Below are positions 48,960 to 58,316 of a DNA stretch of 64,000 nt, piece by piece. Position numbers and translations under genes: made by a program. Source of the DNA: an uncultured Alphaproteobacteria bacterium. Lineage in GTDB: Bacteria; Pseudomonadota; Alphaproteobacteria; RF32; CAG-239. The stretch spans positions 12,876-76,875 of the forward strand of contig CAKQNT010000007.1 in the NCBI GenBank assembly GCA_934255405.1, in the 5' to 3' direction. The notes under the pieces are model-generated. The model ran no database searches and was not told the DNA's origin. It saw nothing but the letters and a program-made list of their open reading frames with translations. Position 1 is the first letter of the stretch. Each line of letters opens with the position of its first letter.

Positions 48960-50247
48960 GTTTAAGCCTCTGCTGTGTGAAAGTTATCGCAACAAGCTGT
49001 ATTATGGCGGACGAGCCGGCGGAAAGTCGTTTGCTTTTGCCGACAGTCTGTTATTGCTGGGGCGCACAAAACAGTTGTTCATCGCCTGCGTGCGCGAGGT
49101 TCAAAACTCGATTAAGGATTCTGTTTACAAGCTGCTAAAAGATCGGGCAGAAAATTATAAATTTGACGATTACAGGTTTTATGAAGACCGGATTGAAAAT
49201 ATTATAACCGGCACGAGATTTGTCTTTAAGGGATTAAAAGACCAAAACAAGCAAAATATTAAATCTCTTGAAGGTGTTGATATATGTTGGATTGAAGAGG
49301 GACAAAGCATCAGCAAGGCCAGCTGGGAAGTGCTTAACCCAACTATTCGTAAAAAAGGCTCGGAAATTTGGGTTTCTATGAACCGCGAAGAAGAAAACGA
49401 CCCGATCTGGGTGGCGGTTGCGGCAAACTCTGACGAGCGCACCTTTGTGTGCAAAGTTAATTATTATGATAATCCATATTGCCCGGAAGAAATGCGCTAT
49501 TTGGCTGAAAAAAGCAAAAGCGAAAATTACGAGGATTATTTGCATATCTGGGAGGGCGAACCGGTCCAGCAAGGAAACACCAAGCTAATTGGCGGCAAGG
49601 CGGTGGTAAAAGCCTTTGAGCCTAAGATGGATAGTTCAACCTCGCCGCTGATTATCGGTTTGGATATCGCCCGGTTTGGCGACGACACCACGGTGTTTTG
49701 TTTCCGCAAAGGGCGGTGGTGCTATCGGTTTGACAGCTACACGCACAAGAGCGTGGTTGAGGTGGCGAATATCGCTACTAATTTGATTAAAGAGTTTCAG
49801 CCGGCGCGGTTGTTTTTGGATGACGGCGGTGTCGGCGGTGGGGTCTATGATATTTTGAAAGACCGCGGATTTGGTGAAGTCGTGCGCGGTGTGAATTTTG
49901 GCGGTAATGCCATTGATGACGAGCGTTACACCAACCGCCGGGCTGAAATGTGGGATTGTGTTCGGGAATGGCTGACCCAGACGGTGCAACTGCCAAACGA
50001 CGACCGTTTGCTTGACGATCTATGTGCTGTCAACAAAAAGTATGACCGCCGCGGCAGATTGCAGTTGGAGAGCAAGGAAGAAGTCAAGAAGCGTTTGGGA
50101 CGCTCTCCGGACAAGGCCGACGCTTTGGCTCTGACCTTCGCCGAGCCGGTGTATGACGTTGGCAAACCGCGAATGTACGGAAATGGCAATGTTTCTTTTG
50201 AAGAATTATTTGCTTTGGACGCAGCGAGAAAGGATAACACATGGTAA
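48928..50247 (+). CDS. terminase large subunit
   Basis: 439-residue packaging motor (ATPase plus nuclease). Walker A YYGGRAGGKSFAFA (about 26-39), Walker B with catalytic Glu VDICWIEEG, C-terminal RNase H-like nuclease with GLDIARFGDDTT, LFLDDGGVGGGV and SPDKADALALTF. Terminase_3/PBSX-type. The GroES-like gene starts inside its 3' end. Confidence 0.95.
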   Translation: MTEVTVEIPSKFKPLLCESYRNKLYYGGRAGGKSFAFADSLLLLGRTKQLFIACVREVQNSIKDSVYKLLKDRAENYKFDDYRFYEDRIENIITGTRFVFKGLKDQNKQNIKSLEGVDICWIEEGQSISKASWEVLNPTIRKKGSEIWVSMNREEENDPIWVAVAANSDERTFVCKVNYYDNPYCPEEMRYLAEKSKSENYEDYLHIWEGEPVQQGNTKLIGGKAVVKAFEPKMDSSTSPLIIGLDIARFGDDTTVFCFRKGRWCYRFDSYTHKSVVEVANIATNLIKEFQPARLFLDDGGVGGGVYDILKDRGFGEVVRGVNFGGNAIDDERYTNRRAEMWDCVREWLTQTVQLPNDDRLLDDLCAVNKKYDRRGRLQLESKEEVKKRLGRSPDKADALALTFAEPVYDVGKPRMYGNGNVSFEELFALDAARKDNTW

Positions 50248-50498
50248 AAGCAATTATGGATCGAGTTTTTATTAGGCTGGACAAGAAAGAAGAAAAAACC
50301 AAAGGCGGCATTATTTTGGCCGACACGGTCGAAGACAGCCGCACCACCGGCGTGGTTGAGAGCGTGGGCGAAGATGTTAGTTGCGTTAAGCCCGGCGACA
50401 GAGTTCTTTTTCATGTGTTTGACGAGCTGCCCAGCTATGATCCGGAAGTGGTGGTGGTAAGACAGAGCAGCTTGCTGGGAGTGTTTGAAGATGAATAA
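50241..50498 (+). CDS. phage GroES-like co-chaperonin
   Basis: 85 residues aligned end to end with GroES/Cpn10: DRVFIRLDKKEEKTKGGIIL contains the mobile loop that docks on GroEL, then VESVGEDVSCVKPGDRVLF and the terminal RQSSLLGVF. The central 'roof' loop is shortened compared with bacterial GroES (about 95 residues). Located between terminase and portal genes, so it is presumably made with the head proteins and could redirect host GroEL to fold the coat protein, as T4 gp31 does. GGATAAC precedes the ATG. Confidence 0.88.
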   Translation: MVKAIMDRVFIRLDKKEEKTKGGIILADTVEDSRTTGVVESVGEDVSCVKPGDRVLFHVFDELPSYDPEVVVVRQSSLLGVFEDE

Positions 50499-52320
50499 GG
50501 ATGTGGAAAAATGGCTGGATAAAATAGGCAAAGCGGAAAAGGCTTATGAGAATTATCACAAGCTGGTGGCCGAAATCCGCGAGTATTACAAAAACACCAA
50601 AGACAAGAACAAACAAAACATATTCTGGGCTTCAATCGAAACCTTGAAGCCTTTTTTGTATTTCAAACAGCCAAAAGTTTATGTCGAGCGCAAGGAAAAA
50701 GCCAGCGATCCGGTGCAATCGGTGGCCTGCCAAATTTTGGAAAAGGCTCTTGAATGGGATTTGGGGCAGTTTGACTTTGACGGAGTTATAAAATACGCGC
50801 GCAACGACTATTTGCTCAGCGGCTCGGGTTTGTTGTGCGAACGCTACCACCCGAGTTTTAAGTCAATGGATGGCGAAACCGAGGTGTTGGCCGGCGAACA
50901 GGTGGACACTTCTTATATTGATCCGGTGGATTTTCTCGCCGACAGCGAGAAAGTAGGCATTTGGGAAGACGTGACTTGGATCGCTCACAAAATCCACATG
51001 ACCAAGCAAGAAGTGATTGAGCAGTTTGGCGACAAGGTCAAAGACTTCTTTATCGAAGACGGCACAGACAACGACAAGCAGAAAAACACCGTTGTTTATG
51101 AAATTTGGGACAAGACCAGCAAGACAATCAAGTATTTGTGCAAGGATTACGGGGTGGACTTTCTCAAGGTTACCGATGATCTTCTCAAATTGCAGGGCTT
51201 TTTCCCAATGCCTAAGCCGATATTCGCCACGGTCACCAACGACAGCATTATTCCGGTGCCGGATTACTCGGAAATCAAGCCGATGCTGGATGAGCTGGAC
51301 GGCATCACCGACAGAATGAAGAAAACAATCCGGGCAATTAAGGTTACCGGGTGTTATGACAATTCTTTTCCGGAACTGCGCAATATATTGGACAAAGATG
51401 TCACGTTGGTATCGGTCAGCGACTTTGCCAAACTCAAAGAAAACGGCGGAATGCGCGGCATTGTCGATTTTATGCCGATAGAGCAATATGTGCAGGCGTT
51501 GGAAACTTTGGCGCAACGCAAAGCGGACTTGCTGAACTCCATTTATGAGGTGACCGGGGTTTCCGACATTATGCGAGGCAACAGCGATCCAAATGAAACC
51601 GCGACCGCCGTTACTAAAAAGACCAATTTCGGCACTCTGCGCAATCAGGATCGCCAGAACGACATGCAGCGGTTTATTACCGATTTGCTGAAAATCAAGG
51701 CCGAGATTATCTGCGAGCAGTTCGCCCCGGAAACTCTGGCCGGATTTGCCAATGGCGCGGCTCCGGAGATTGTGGCGGCGGCAATTGAATTGTTGCGGAC
51801 TGACAAAATGCGCGGCATGGTGCTGGGGATTGAAACCGACAGCAGCTTTAACCAGGCGGACGAGGCGCAAAAGGTCAATGAGGCGGTTACGCTAATCCAC
51901 ACCATGATCACCAACGCTTTTGAGGTGATATCGGCGCAACCTTTGTTGTTGCCGTTGTATCGGCAAATGATTGAAACCGTGGTTGTCACCCTGCCCAACG
52001 CCAGACAATATGAGCCGGTGATCGATGAGGTGTTTAACAAGATCCAGCAACAGTTGGCGCAACCGGAGCCGGAGCAGCCGAACCCGGAGATGCTGAAAAT
52101 TCAGCAACAGGGGCAGAAGAACCAGCAGGACTACGCAATTAAGCAAGAACAGAACAGGATTAAGCAAGACGAGCTGGCTCTGAAAAAGCAGATTGAAGAC
52201 AACAAAGTGGCGATGACCAACAAAGAGGCCGAGATGCAGTACGATTTGAAACAACAGGAGATTGCCGCCGGATTGGAAACATCAGCCAATATCACAACCG
52301 GATATGTTAGAGGTTTTTAA
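50491..52320 (+). CDS. portal protein (P22-like)
   Basis: 609 residues. Portal-type N-terminal region (NIFWASIETLKPFLYFKQPK), then ARNDYLLSGSGLLCERYHPS, central YEVTGVSDIMRGNSDPNETA, and a long C-terminal Gln/Lys/Glu-rich helix (about 530-600) like the P22 portal barrel. It forms the dodecameric DNA gate at one vertex. ATG 50491, overlapping the GroES-like gene by eight bases. Confidence 0.88.
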   Translation: MNKDVEKWLDKIGKAEKAYENYHKLVAEIREYYKNTKDKNKQNIFWASIETLKPFLYFKQPKVYVERKEKASDPVQSVACQILEKALEWDLGQFDFDGVIKYARNDYLLSGSGLLCERYHPSFKSMDGETEVLAGEQVDTSYIDPVDFLADSEKVGIWEDVTWIAHKIHMTKQEVIEQFGDKVKDFFIEDGTDNDKQKNTVVYEIWDKTSKTIKYLCKDYGVDFLKVTDDLLKLQGFFPMPKPIFATVTNDSIIPVPDYSEIKPMLDELDGITDRMKKTIRAIKVTGCYDNSFPELRNILDKDVTLVSVSDFAKLKENGGMRGIVDFMPIEQYVQALETLAQRKADLLNSIYEVTGVSDIMRGNSDPNETATAVTKKTNFGTLRNQDRQNDMQRFITDLLKIKAEIICEQFAPETLAGFANGAAPEIVAAAIELLRTDKMRGMVLGIETDSSFNQADEAQKVNEAVTLIHTMITNAFEVISAQPLLLPLYRQMIETVVVTLPNARQYEPVIDEVFNKIQQQLAQPEPEQPNPEMLKIQQQGQKNQQDYAIKQEQNRIKQDELALKKQIEDNKVAMTNKEAEMQYDLKQQEIAAGLETSANITTGYVRGF

Positions 52321-52529
52321 TGTTTGAAAGTTTTGAATTGCCGGATGGAACGATTGCCGAGTGTTCGCAAGACGTTGACGCGTATTTGAAACGCTCGGGA
52401 ATGGCTTACGCCGGCGATTTCTCCAGCGAGTATGTGAAAAATATTCGCTACAACCAGGAAAAAGGCGAGCGAGCCGAAAGGTTCGCCGACTTCGTTCAAC
52501 AATACAAACAAAGGATATGGAATGAGTGA
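52320..52529 (+). CDS. small phage head-region protein
   Basis: 69 residues; MFESFELPDGTIAECSQDVD, then a basic helical end. Between portal and scaffold genes, overlapping both. Function unknown. Confidence 0.6.
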   Translation: MFESFELPDGTIAECSQDVDAYLKRSGMAYAGDFSSEYVKNIRYNQEKGERAERFADFVQQYKQRIWNE

Positions 52530-53391
52530 ATTGAGAGATGAACTCGAACAGGGGTTTTCTTCGGCGGCAACGCAAAGCGAAACTCCGGCAACAGGTAACG
52601 CTGTAGAAGAACAGACCACAAGTCAAGAACCTGCAGTAATTGACGAGTGGATGGACGCTCCAAAGGCTTATACCAAAGAATATCAGGAAGGCTTTAAGGC
52701 TCTTTCGCCCGAATGGCGCAAATACCTTATTGAACGGGAAAAGCAAGTCGAAAAAGGTTTTTCTGAGCAAGGAAACAAAATCAACGGCTATAAGTGGGCA
52801 GACGATGTGTATGGCACTCGCCAGGAACGCTTGGGCAAGTTGGGCTTTAAAGGCTCTCGGGATTATGTCGAGCACCTGACGGCCATTGACGATGCTTTGG
52901 CTAATGATCCGGTGGGAACGCTGCGCGCGTTGTCCGAGGCTTATGGCGTTGATGTTAACAATAACGAACAAATATCCAACTCACTGCAAAAGCAGATTAA
53001 CGACATGCAGCAGTCGCTGGCTAATCAGCAGGCGTTTATTCAGGCTCAGCAAAAACAGAATGCCGACAAGGCTTTCAATGAGTTTATAAACGCCAAAGAC
53101 GATGCCGGAACGCTCAAACACCCTTATTGGGAAGATGTGCGCGCGGACATGGTGCCGCTATTGCAAAACGGTATCTCCACCACATTGGAAGATGCCTACG
53201 AGCGTGCGATTTGGACAAACAAGGCGGTGCGTGAAAAAATCATTGCCGCCCAGGCCAAGGCTGAACTCGATTCTAAAGTCGCCGCGGCCAGCAAGGCCAA
53301 AGAGGCCGGATTTGCTCCCAAAAGCAAACAGACTGCGCCGGACCGTGAATTGAGCTTGCGCGAGGAGTTGGAAGCAGCTTTTGAAGGATAA
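52522..53391 (+). CDS. scaffolding protein (probable)
   Basis: 289 residues. Disordered Ser/Thr/Gln-rich N-terminus, long Gln-rich coiled coil (about 145-185: QKQINDMQQSLANQQAFIQ), charged C-terminal helix (LREELEAAF). Composition and position between portal and coat match phage scaffolds that line the procapsid interior and leave during packaging. Confidence 0.75.
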   Translation: MSELRDELEQGFSSAATQSETPATGNAVEEQTTSQEPAVIDEWMDAPKAYTKEYQEGFKALSPEWRKYLIEREKQVEKGFSEQGNKINGYKWADDVYGTRQERLGKLGFKGSRDYVEHLTAIDDALANDPVGTLRALSEAYGVDVNNNEQISNSLQKQINDMQQSLANQQAFIQAQQKQNADKAFNEFINAKDDAGTLKHPYWEDVRADMVPLLQNGISTTLEDAYERAIWTNKAVREKIIAAQAKAELDSKVAAASKAKEAGFAPKSKQTAPDRELSLREELEAAFEG

Positions 53392-53396
53392 AATAA

Positions 53397-54362
53397 ATGG
53401 CAAACGCTAATTATAATGACATCTTTACTACCACAATTGAAAATCGTAGTAAAAAACTGGCGGACAACGTTACCAAGAACAATGCACTCTTAGCGCGATT
53501 GAACGCCAAAGGCAAAATCCGTCCGATCGACGGTGGTTCCAAAATTTTGGAAGAACTGGAGTATGGCGAGGGTGATTTGACCTGGTATTCTGGTTATGAC
53601 ACTATTACCTACACCCCGAAACAGCTCTTTACCGCGGCTGAATACGCCATGAAGATGTGCGCCGTTCCGGTGGCAATCTCCGGTGAGGATATGCTCAAAA
53701 ACTCCGGCAAGGAAATGATGATCAACTTGTTTGAAAAACGCATCGCTAACGCCGAGAAAACCATGCGCAACAAACTGTCTGCCGCTTTGTATAGCGACGG
53801 CACCGGTTCTTCAGGCAAAGAGATTGGCGGTTTGAAACTGCTGATCGCCGATGATCCGACCACCGGAACTGTCGGCAACATCAACCGCGCAACCGAGGGT
53901 AACGAGTTCTGGCGCAACCAGGCTTCAACAGCCGCTGCCGCTCTGACCTCCGACACAATCCGCCCGGCGATGGACGCTTTGTATTTGAAATGTTGCCGCG
54001 GCACTGACAAGCCGGACTTGATCGTGGCCGACGACACCATGTATTCGCTGTATGAGCAGTCTTTGACACCGCTGCAGCGTTTCACCGACCCGAAACTGGC
54101 CGAGGCCGGCTTCACCACTCTGAAATTCAAAGGTGCCGATGTTATCTTTGACGGCGGCCAGGGTGGAGCTTGTCCGGCTAAACACATGTACTTCCTAAAC
54201 ACCGATTACATCTATTTGCGGCCGCACAAAGACCGCAATATGCGCGCAATCGGCGGCGAGCGCATGGCAATCAACCAGGATGCTTTATATAAAATCATTG
54301 GCTGGGCAGGCAACCTGACCTTGTCCAATGCTTCGTTGCAGGGCGTGCTGATTAATAAATAA
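53397..54362 (+). CDS. major capsid protein
   Basis: 321 residues, HK97-type coat protein: N-arm TTTIENRSKKLADNVTKNN, then KIRPIDGGSKILEELEYGEG, FTAAEYAMKMCAVPVAISGE, GGLKLLIADDPTTGTVGNIN and IYLRPHKDRNMRAIGGERMA, all typical of the podovirus coat group. AGGAT precedes the ATG. A terminator follows, so this is the last of the head genes on that transcript segment. Confidence 0.9.
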   Translation: MANANYNDIFTTTIENRSKKLADNVTKNNALLARLNAKGKIRPIDGGSKILEELEYGEGDLTWYSGYDTITYTPKQLFTAAEYAMKMCAVPVAISGEDMLKNSGKEMMINLFEKRIANAEKTMRNKLSAALYSDGTGSSGKEIGGLKLLIADDPTTGTVGNINRATEGNEFWRNQASTAAAALTSDTIRPAMDALYLKCCRGTDKPDLIVADDTMYSLYEQSLTPLQRFTDPKLAEAGFTTLKFKGADVIFDGGQGGACPAKHMYFLNTDYIYLRPHKDRNMRAIGGERMAINQDALYKIIGWAGNLTLSNASLQGVLINK

Positions 54363-54367
54363 CCTGA

Positions 54368-54400
54368 AAAGGGGCGAAGCTCAAACCTCGCCCCTTTTTA
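54368..54400 (+). terminator. terminator after the capsid gene
   Basis: AAAGGGGCGA (54368-54377) pairs with TCGCCCCTTT across a short loop, then T-rich DNA. It would reduce expression of the tail genes relative to coat protein. Confidence 0.8.
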
Positions 54401-54417
54401 TTTATGGAGAATTTTCT

Positions 54418-54954
54418 ATGGATATGGATTTTGCGACTTTCCAAAATTTGATTGACGATGAAAAACGCGACAACAAGACCTGGGCGCGTTTCTATGACAA
54501 ATGCGTGCGCACCGGCAATATGAATAAAAACGGCATGCCGGAGTTTAAGACCACAACTTATATTGAAATCAGAAACCAGGACAACCATGACATTTATGAC
54601 CAGCCGGCCGGCGAAGAATATCAAAAGCGGTTTCCACGTGAATACGCTCGGTATTTGTTGGAAAAGAAACAGCTGGTTGACGGCACGCCCCTGGACCAAT
54701 TTGCGTTTGTGACAAAAGAACAGCTGGCAAGCTGCCATTTTCGGGGGATCTTCACTGTTGAAACCTTAGCCGCCTTGGAGGCTGACAAGGCAAAGAGCAT
54801 CGGATTGGTTGAGGAAGTCGAGAAAGCTAAGAAATTCTTGGCCATGTCCAAAAACAACGCGGCAATTGACGAGTTTGCCAAGAAAGAAGCCGCGTATAAA
54901 CTTGAAATCGCTAAACTCAAAGAAGAAATCGAAAACCTTAAAAAGAAAGGCTAA
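54418..54954 (+). CDS. phage protein with coiled coil, unknown
   Basis: 178 residues; acidic, with a C-terminal coiled coil (EAAYKLEIAKLKEEIENLKK). Middle segment TTYIEIRNQDNHDIYDQPAG is shared by proteins in this position in related phages. Between coat and gp4-like genes; possibly a head-completion or decoration factor. Confidence 0.6.
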   Translation: MDMDFATFQNLIDDEKRDNKTWARFYDKCVRTGNMNKNGMPEFKTTTYIEIRNQDNHDIYDQPAGEEYQKRFPREYARYLLEKKQLVDGTPLDQFAFVTKEQLASCHFRGIFTVETLAALEADKAKSIGLVEEVEKAKKFLAMSKNNAAIDEFAKKEAAYKLEIAKLKEEIENLKKKG

Positions 54955-54957
54955 GCA

Positions 54958-55665
54958 ATGGCTTCTATTTTGGAAATATGCCAAGAGGCGGCGGATTTGG
55001 CAACCACTCAGCGGCCGGATAATCTGTTTGACACCGCATCGCAGCACAACGCCACTTTTTTGAGTGTGGCAAAAGACACCATGGACAGTCTTATGCGCTA
55101 CGGCGACTGGCAGGATTTGACCAAAGAGGCGGTGATCACCACGATTGCCAACAAAACGGTTTATCCGATTAACGAGGTGGCACCTGATTTTTACAGCATT
55201 TTGAATAACACTGTATATATCAAAGACAACAGCGAAAGAGTTATCGGGGCGATTACTCCGGAACAGTGGATGCGCGACCGCTACTTCTGCTGCCCGTCGG
55301 CTTATGTTAAATTCAAAATCCAAAATAACGCCATTAAGTTTTTGAGCCAGCCGCCGTGCGGCGTTAAGATTGTGTTTCAGTATCGATCTAACGCCGTTTG
55401 CGTGGACGGCAAAACCTATGAGGAAAAGTCCAGACTTACAGCCAACACCGATATTCCGATTTTTGACGAGCATTTGGTCAAGTTGGGCATTGTCTGGCGG
55501 TGGTATCGCCGCAACGGCATGGCGTATGAAGAAGAATATAACGACTACATGCGCGAGTTGCATAAGAAGTTTGGCACCGGTTTGGCCACCGGCGACATTG
55601 TTTTGGGCAGAAGTCCGATAGATTTGGCAGATGTGGGAGTGGTGGTAAATGTTAAGGAATGTTAA
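54958..55665 (+). CDS. head-tail adaptor, P22 gp4-like
   Basis: 235 residues. ILEICQEAADLATTQRPDNL, LMRYGDWQDLTKEAVIT and DIPIFDEHLVKLGIVWRWYR are hallmark segments of gp4-type tail accessory factors that ring the portal. Fits the position after coat and before the gp10-like gene. Confidence 0.8.
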   Translation: MASILEICQEAADLATTQRPDNLFDTASQHNATFLSVAKDTMDSLMRYGDWQDLTKEAVITTIANKTVYPINEVAPDFYSILNNTVYIKDNSERVIGAITPEQWMRDRYFCCPSAYVKFKIQNNAIKFLSQPPCGVKIVFQYRSNAVCVDGKTYEEKSRLTANTDIPIFDEHLVKLGIVWRWYRRNGMAYEEEYNDYMRELHKKFGTGLATGDIVLGRSPIDLADVGVVVNVKEC

Positions 55666-57211
55666 CCGCGGTGTGAAATCTCGGGATTTTATCCTGCCGG
55701 CACCAATCAAGGGGTTAAACAAGCGCGATTCCCTCGGTTCGATGAATCCGTTGTTTGCCATTGAGATGGACAACTACATTCCGATGGACAATAAAATAGC
55801 GTTGCGCCCCGGTTATAATCTTTATCATAAGCTGGGGGACAGCCGAACCGGAGTTAGAACGCTGGCCAGCTACAACAAACCGCTGGAAAACCGGTTTATC
55901 GCCATTTATGGCGGCAAAGCCTACAATATCAGCAGCGGGGCGAGCTTTACCCAATATGACGTGGAGTTTAACGACAGCAACTGCCAAACGGTGGAATATA
56001 AAAACCGCTTGTTCTTTATGAACGGAATAGACACGCCCAAGGTGTTCTATGTGGACGACGAGGGAGCGGATCATTTTGGCGATTGGAGTTTTACTGGAGA
56101 AAACCTGCAAGCAAACCGGATAATCGCCGGGGCGGTGGCGCACGAGTATCTGTGGTTTGTGGAAAAAAACACGCTAAAAGCCTGGCACACCACGGAGGCA
56201 GGCAATATCTCCGGTTCTTTGGCGGCAATGGACTTTTCGCAAGTGGCTAGACGCGGCGGACAATTGGTCGCGGTGGCGAATTGGACGGTTGACGGCGGCA
56301 TGGGCATGGATGATTACACCGTGTTCATCACCAGCGAGGGTGAAGTGCTGGTGTATTCTGGCTATAACCCCAACGATGCCAATAACTGGTCGCTAAAGGG
56401 CTCTTATCAGATGAGCCGGCCAATAGGGTATCGTTGCACAATGCAGTATCAGGGCGATATTGTGATTATTTCCGAAGATGGATATATTCCTATGTCAAAA
56501 GCTCTGGCGGTGGGGAACGTTGGGCAGTCGGCAATCGCTTTTTCCGACAATATTAGGGGTTTGGTGCTGGAGCGCACCGCCAACAACAAGAACAAAGACG
56601 GTTGGCAGGGTGTGATCTACAACAAACGCGGATATGGAATATTCAATGTGCCGGTGGCACAACAGTTTGAACAGCATGTTATCAATGTGAACACTGGGGC
56701 ATGGTGTCGGTTTACCAATATTCGCTCGTTTTGTTGGGGCTTGTTTCAGGATAAGCTTTATTTTGGCTCGGATGACGGAGTTTATTTGTTTGACAATGCC
56801 TATTCCGACAATGGAGTGCAGATTGAGGGCAAGGTCGAACAGGCCTACACCAACCTGGGCACCGATCAACTGAAGAAGATCCAGCTGTTAAACCCAAGAA
56901 CGCGAGCCAGCACGCAGTTTGCGCTGGTTATCTACACCAACGCCGATTTTGACGAACGCAAAGTTGAATATTATTCAAATATCGGAACAGTAGGCCAAAC
57001 CAAATGGAATAAAGCCAAATGGTCAAGCTCCGCCAATCCTATTGGCACCAAATGGGCGACGTTGCGAACCAGCAAGATATGCTCGCAGTGGATCGCCAAC
57101 AACGCCACCGGTTTTAAGGTGAGTGTGGTTTTTAAGACCAAAACCAAAGGAAATGCCATTGAGTGGTTTGATACAGGGGTGCGGTATGAGCTGGGAACCG
57201 GGATTATGTAG
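55649..57211 (+). CDS. tail hub/needle-base protein, P22 gp10-like
   Basis: 520 residues, beta-rich, many DGxxPM, GxYGGKAYN and FITSEGEVLVYSGYN units consistent with a beta-propeller. ILPAPIKGLNKRDSLGSMNP near the N-terminus matches the packaged-DNA stabilisation protein family of podoviruses. Overlaps the gp4-like gene by 17 bases. Confidence 0.75.
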   Translation: MLRNVNRGVKSRDFILPAPIKGLNKRDSLGSMNPLFAIEMDNYIPMDNKIALRPGYNLYHKLGDSRTGVRTLASYNKPLENRFIAIYGGKAYNISSGASFTQYDVEFNDSNCQTVEYKNRLFFMNGIDTPKVFYVDDEGADHFGDWSFTGENLQANRIIAGAVAHEYLWFVEKNTLKAWHTTEAGNISGSLAAMDFSQVARRGGQLVAVANWTVDGGMGMDDYTVFITSEGEVLVYSGYNPNDANNWSLKGSYQMSRPIGYRCTMQYQGDIVIISEDGYIPMSKALAVGNVGQSAIAFSDNIRGLVLERTANNKNKDGWQGVIYNKRGYGIFNVPVAQQFEQHVINVNTGAWCRFTNIRSFCWGLFQDKLYFGSDDGVYLFDNAYSDNGVQIEGKVEQAYTNLGTDQLKKIQLLNPRTRASTQFALVIYTNADFDERKVEYYSNIGTVGQTKWNKAKWSSSANPIGTKWATLRTSKICSQWIANNATGFKVSVVFKTKTKGNAIEWFDTGVRYELGTGIM

Positions 57212-57629
57212 AATTGTCGCGGACACTGACGGCAGTATCGCCAAGTGGGTGTGCGACGGACTGAAAGAAGACACTCGATGGATTGGCGGCAATGTCACCA
57301 TGGGCATAGTTTTTGACGGCAAATTGATAGCCGGTATTATTTTTAATGATATCCGCCACGGCAGAGATGTGTGGCTGACAATATATTCCACCAACAAGCG
57401 GTGGTGCACGCGCCGGGTTTTGAGAGCCGTGTTTGACTTGGCGTTTGATGTTATGGATTGCAAGCGTATAAGTTTGTTCGTGAGTAAAGACAACGAACCG
57501 AGCATTAATCTGGTCGAGGGGCTGGGTTTTGTTCGGGAGGGGTTGCTTCGACAATATCGGGATAACGGAGACGATTGTTTTGTTTACGGTATGTTAAAAC
57601 CTGATTGTAAATGGAGAAGTAAAAAATGA
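57186..57629 (+). CDS. GNAT-like acetyltransferase in the tail module
   Basis: 147 residues. FDLAFDVMDCKRISLFVSKD and NLVEGLGFVREGLLRQYRDN follow the GNAT motif B region. ATG 57186 lies in the end of the gp10-like gene. Short N-terminus; role in the tail module unknown. Confidence 0.65.
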   Translation: MSWEPGLCRIVADTDGSIAKWVCDGLKEDTRWIGGNVTMGIVFDGKLIAGIIFNDIRHGRDVWLTIYSTNKRWCTRRVLRAVFDLAFDVMDCKRISLFVSKDNEPSINLVEGLGFVREGLLRQYRDNGDDCFVYGMLKPDCKWRSKK

Positions 57630-58315
57630 GCAAAAGTGTAGGAAAACTTATGGGAACTGGTAAGGTCAAATACGATTCCGCACCAACCACCAACCTGGTT
57701 AAGTATCTGGATTCTTATAATAGTAAACCCACTGACAACACTTTGTCAAATCTTGCATCTTGGGCAAGCGACGCCAGCACTAACCTTGGCGACACCATGG
57801 GCGGATATAACTTTAATGTGGATGCCAGCGATGCTGCGCGCGAAGCGGCGCAGAACGCCACATATAATGCGTATATTGACAGACTTAATCCGCAGTTTGA
57901 CCGCCAGACCAGCGATTTGCAGTCGAGATTGGCGAACCAGGGAATAAGTGTCGGCAGTGAGGCATATCAACGCGCGATGGGAGATTTGCAGGACAGCCAG
58001 AACGACGCGTTGAACCAGGCTGGCTATCAGTCGGTATTGGCGGGACAGCAGGCGTATAGCCAAGATTTGGCTAATCAAATCAACGCCGGAAACTTTGGCA
58101 ACCAAGCGCAGCAGTCATATATCAATCAGTTGCTTAACGCTCTTACCGGATCATCCAGCAGTTACGACGTGGCAATGGACAAATACGCCGCTCAGTCAAA
58201 TTTGGCACAACAACAGTACGCGGCAAGACAACAGGCGGCCAATAACAGATTGGCATTAACAAACTCTTTGATATCTGGCGGCACAAAGCTCGCTGGCGCT
58301 TATTACGGGGGTTAA
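57626..58315 (+). CDS. internal virion/DNA-ejection protein (probable)
   Basis: 229 residues, rich in Ala, Gln, Asn and Ser. Segment YIDRLNPQFDRQTSDLQSRL..GISVGSEAYQRAMGD recurs in the ejection protein (gp7-like) group of podoviruses. First of three ejection-type genes after the GNAT gene. Overlaps it by four bases. Confidence 0.65.
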   Translation: MSKSVGKLMGTGKVKYDSAPTTNLVKYLDSYNSKPTDNTLSNLASWASDASTNLGDTMGGYNFNVDASDAAREAAQNATYNAYIDRLNPQFDRQTSDLQSRLANQGISVGSEAYQRAMGDLQDSQNDALNQAGYQSVLAGQQAYSQDLANQINAGNFGNQAQQSYINQLLNALTGSSSSYDVAMDKYAAQSNLAQQQYAARQQAANNRLALTNSLISGGTKLAGAYYGG

Positions 58316-58316
58316 T

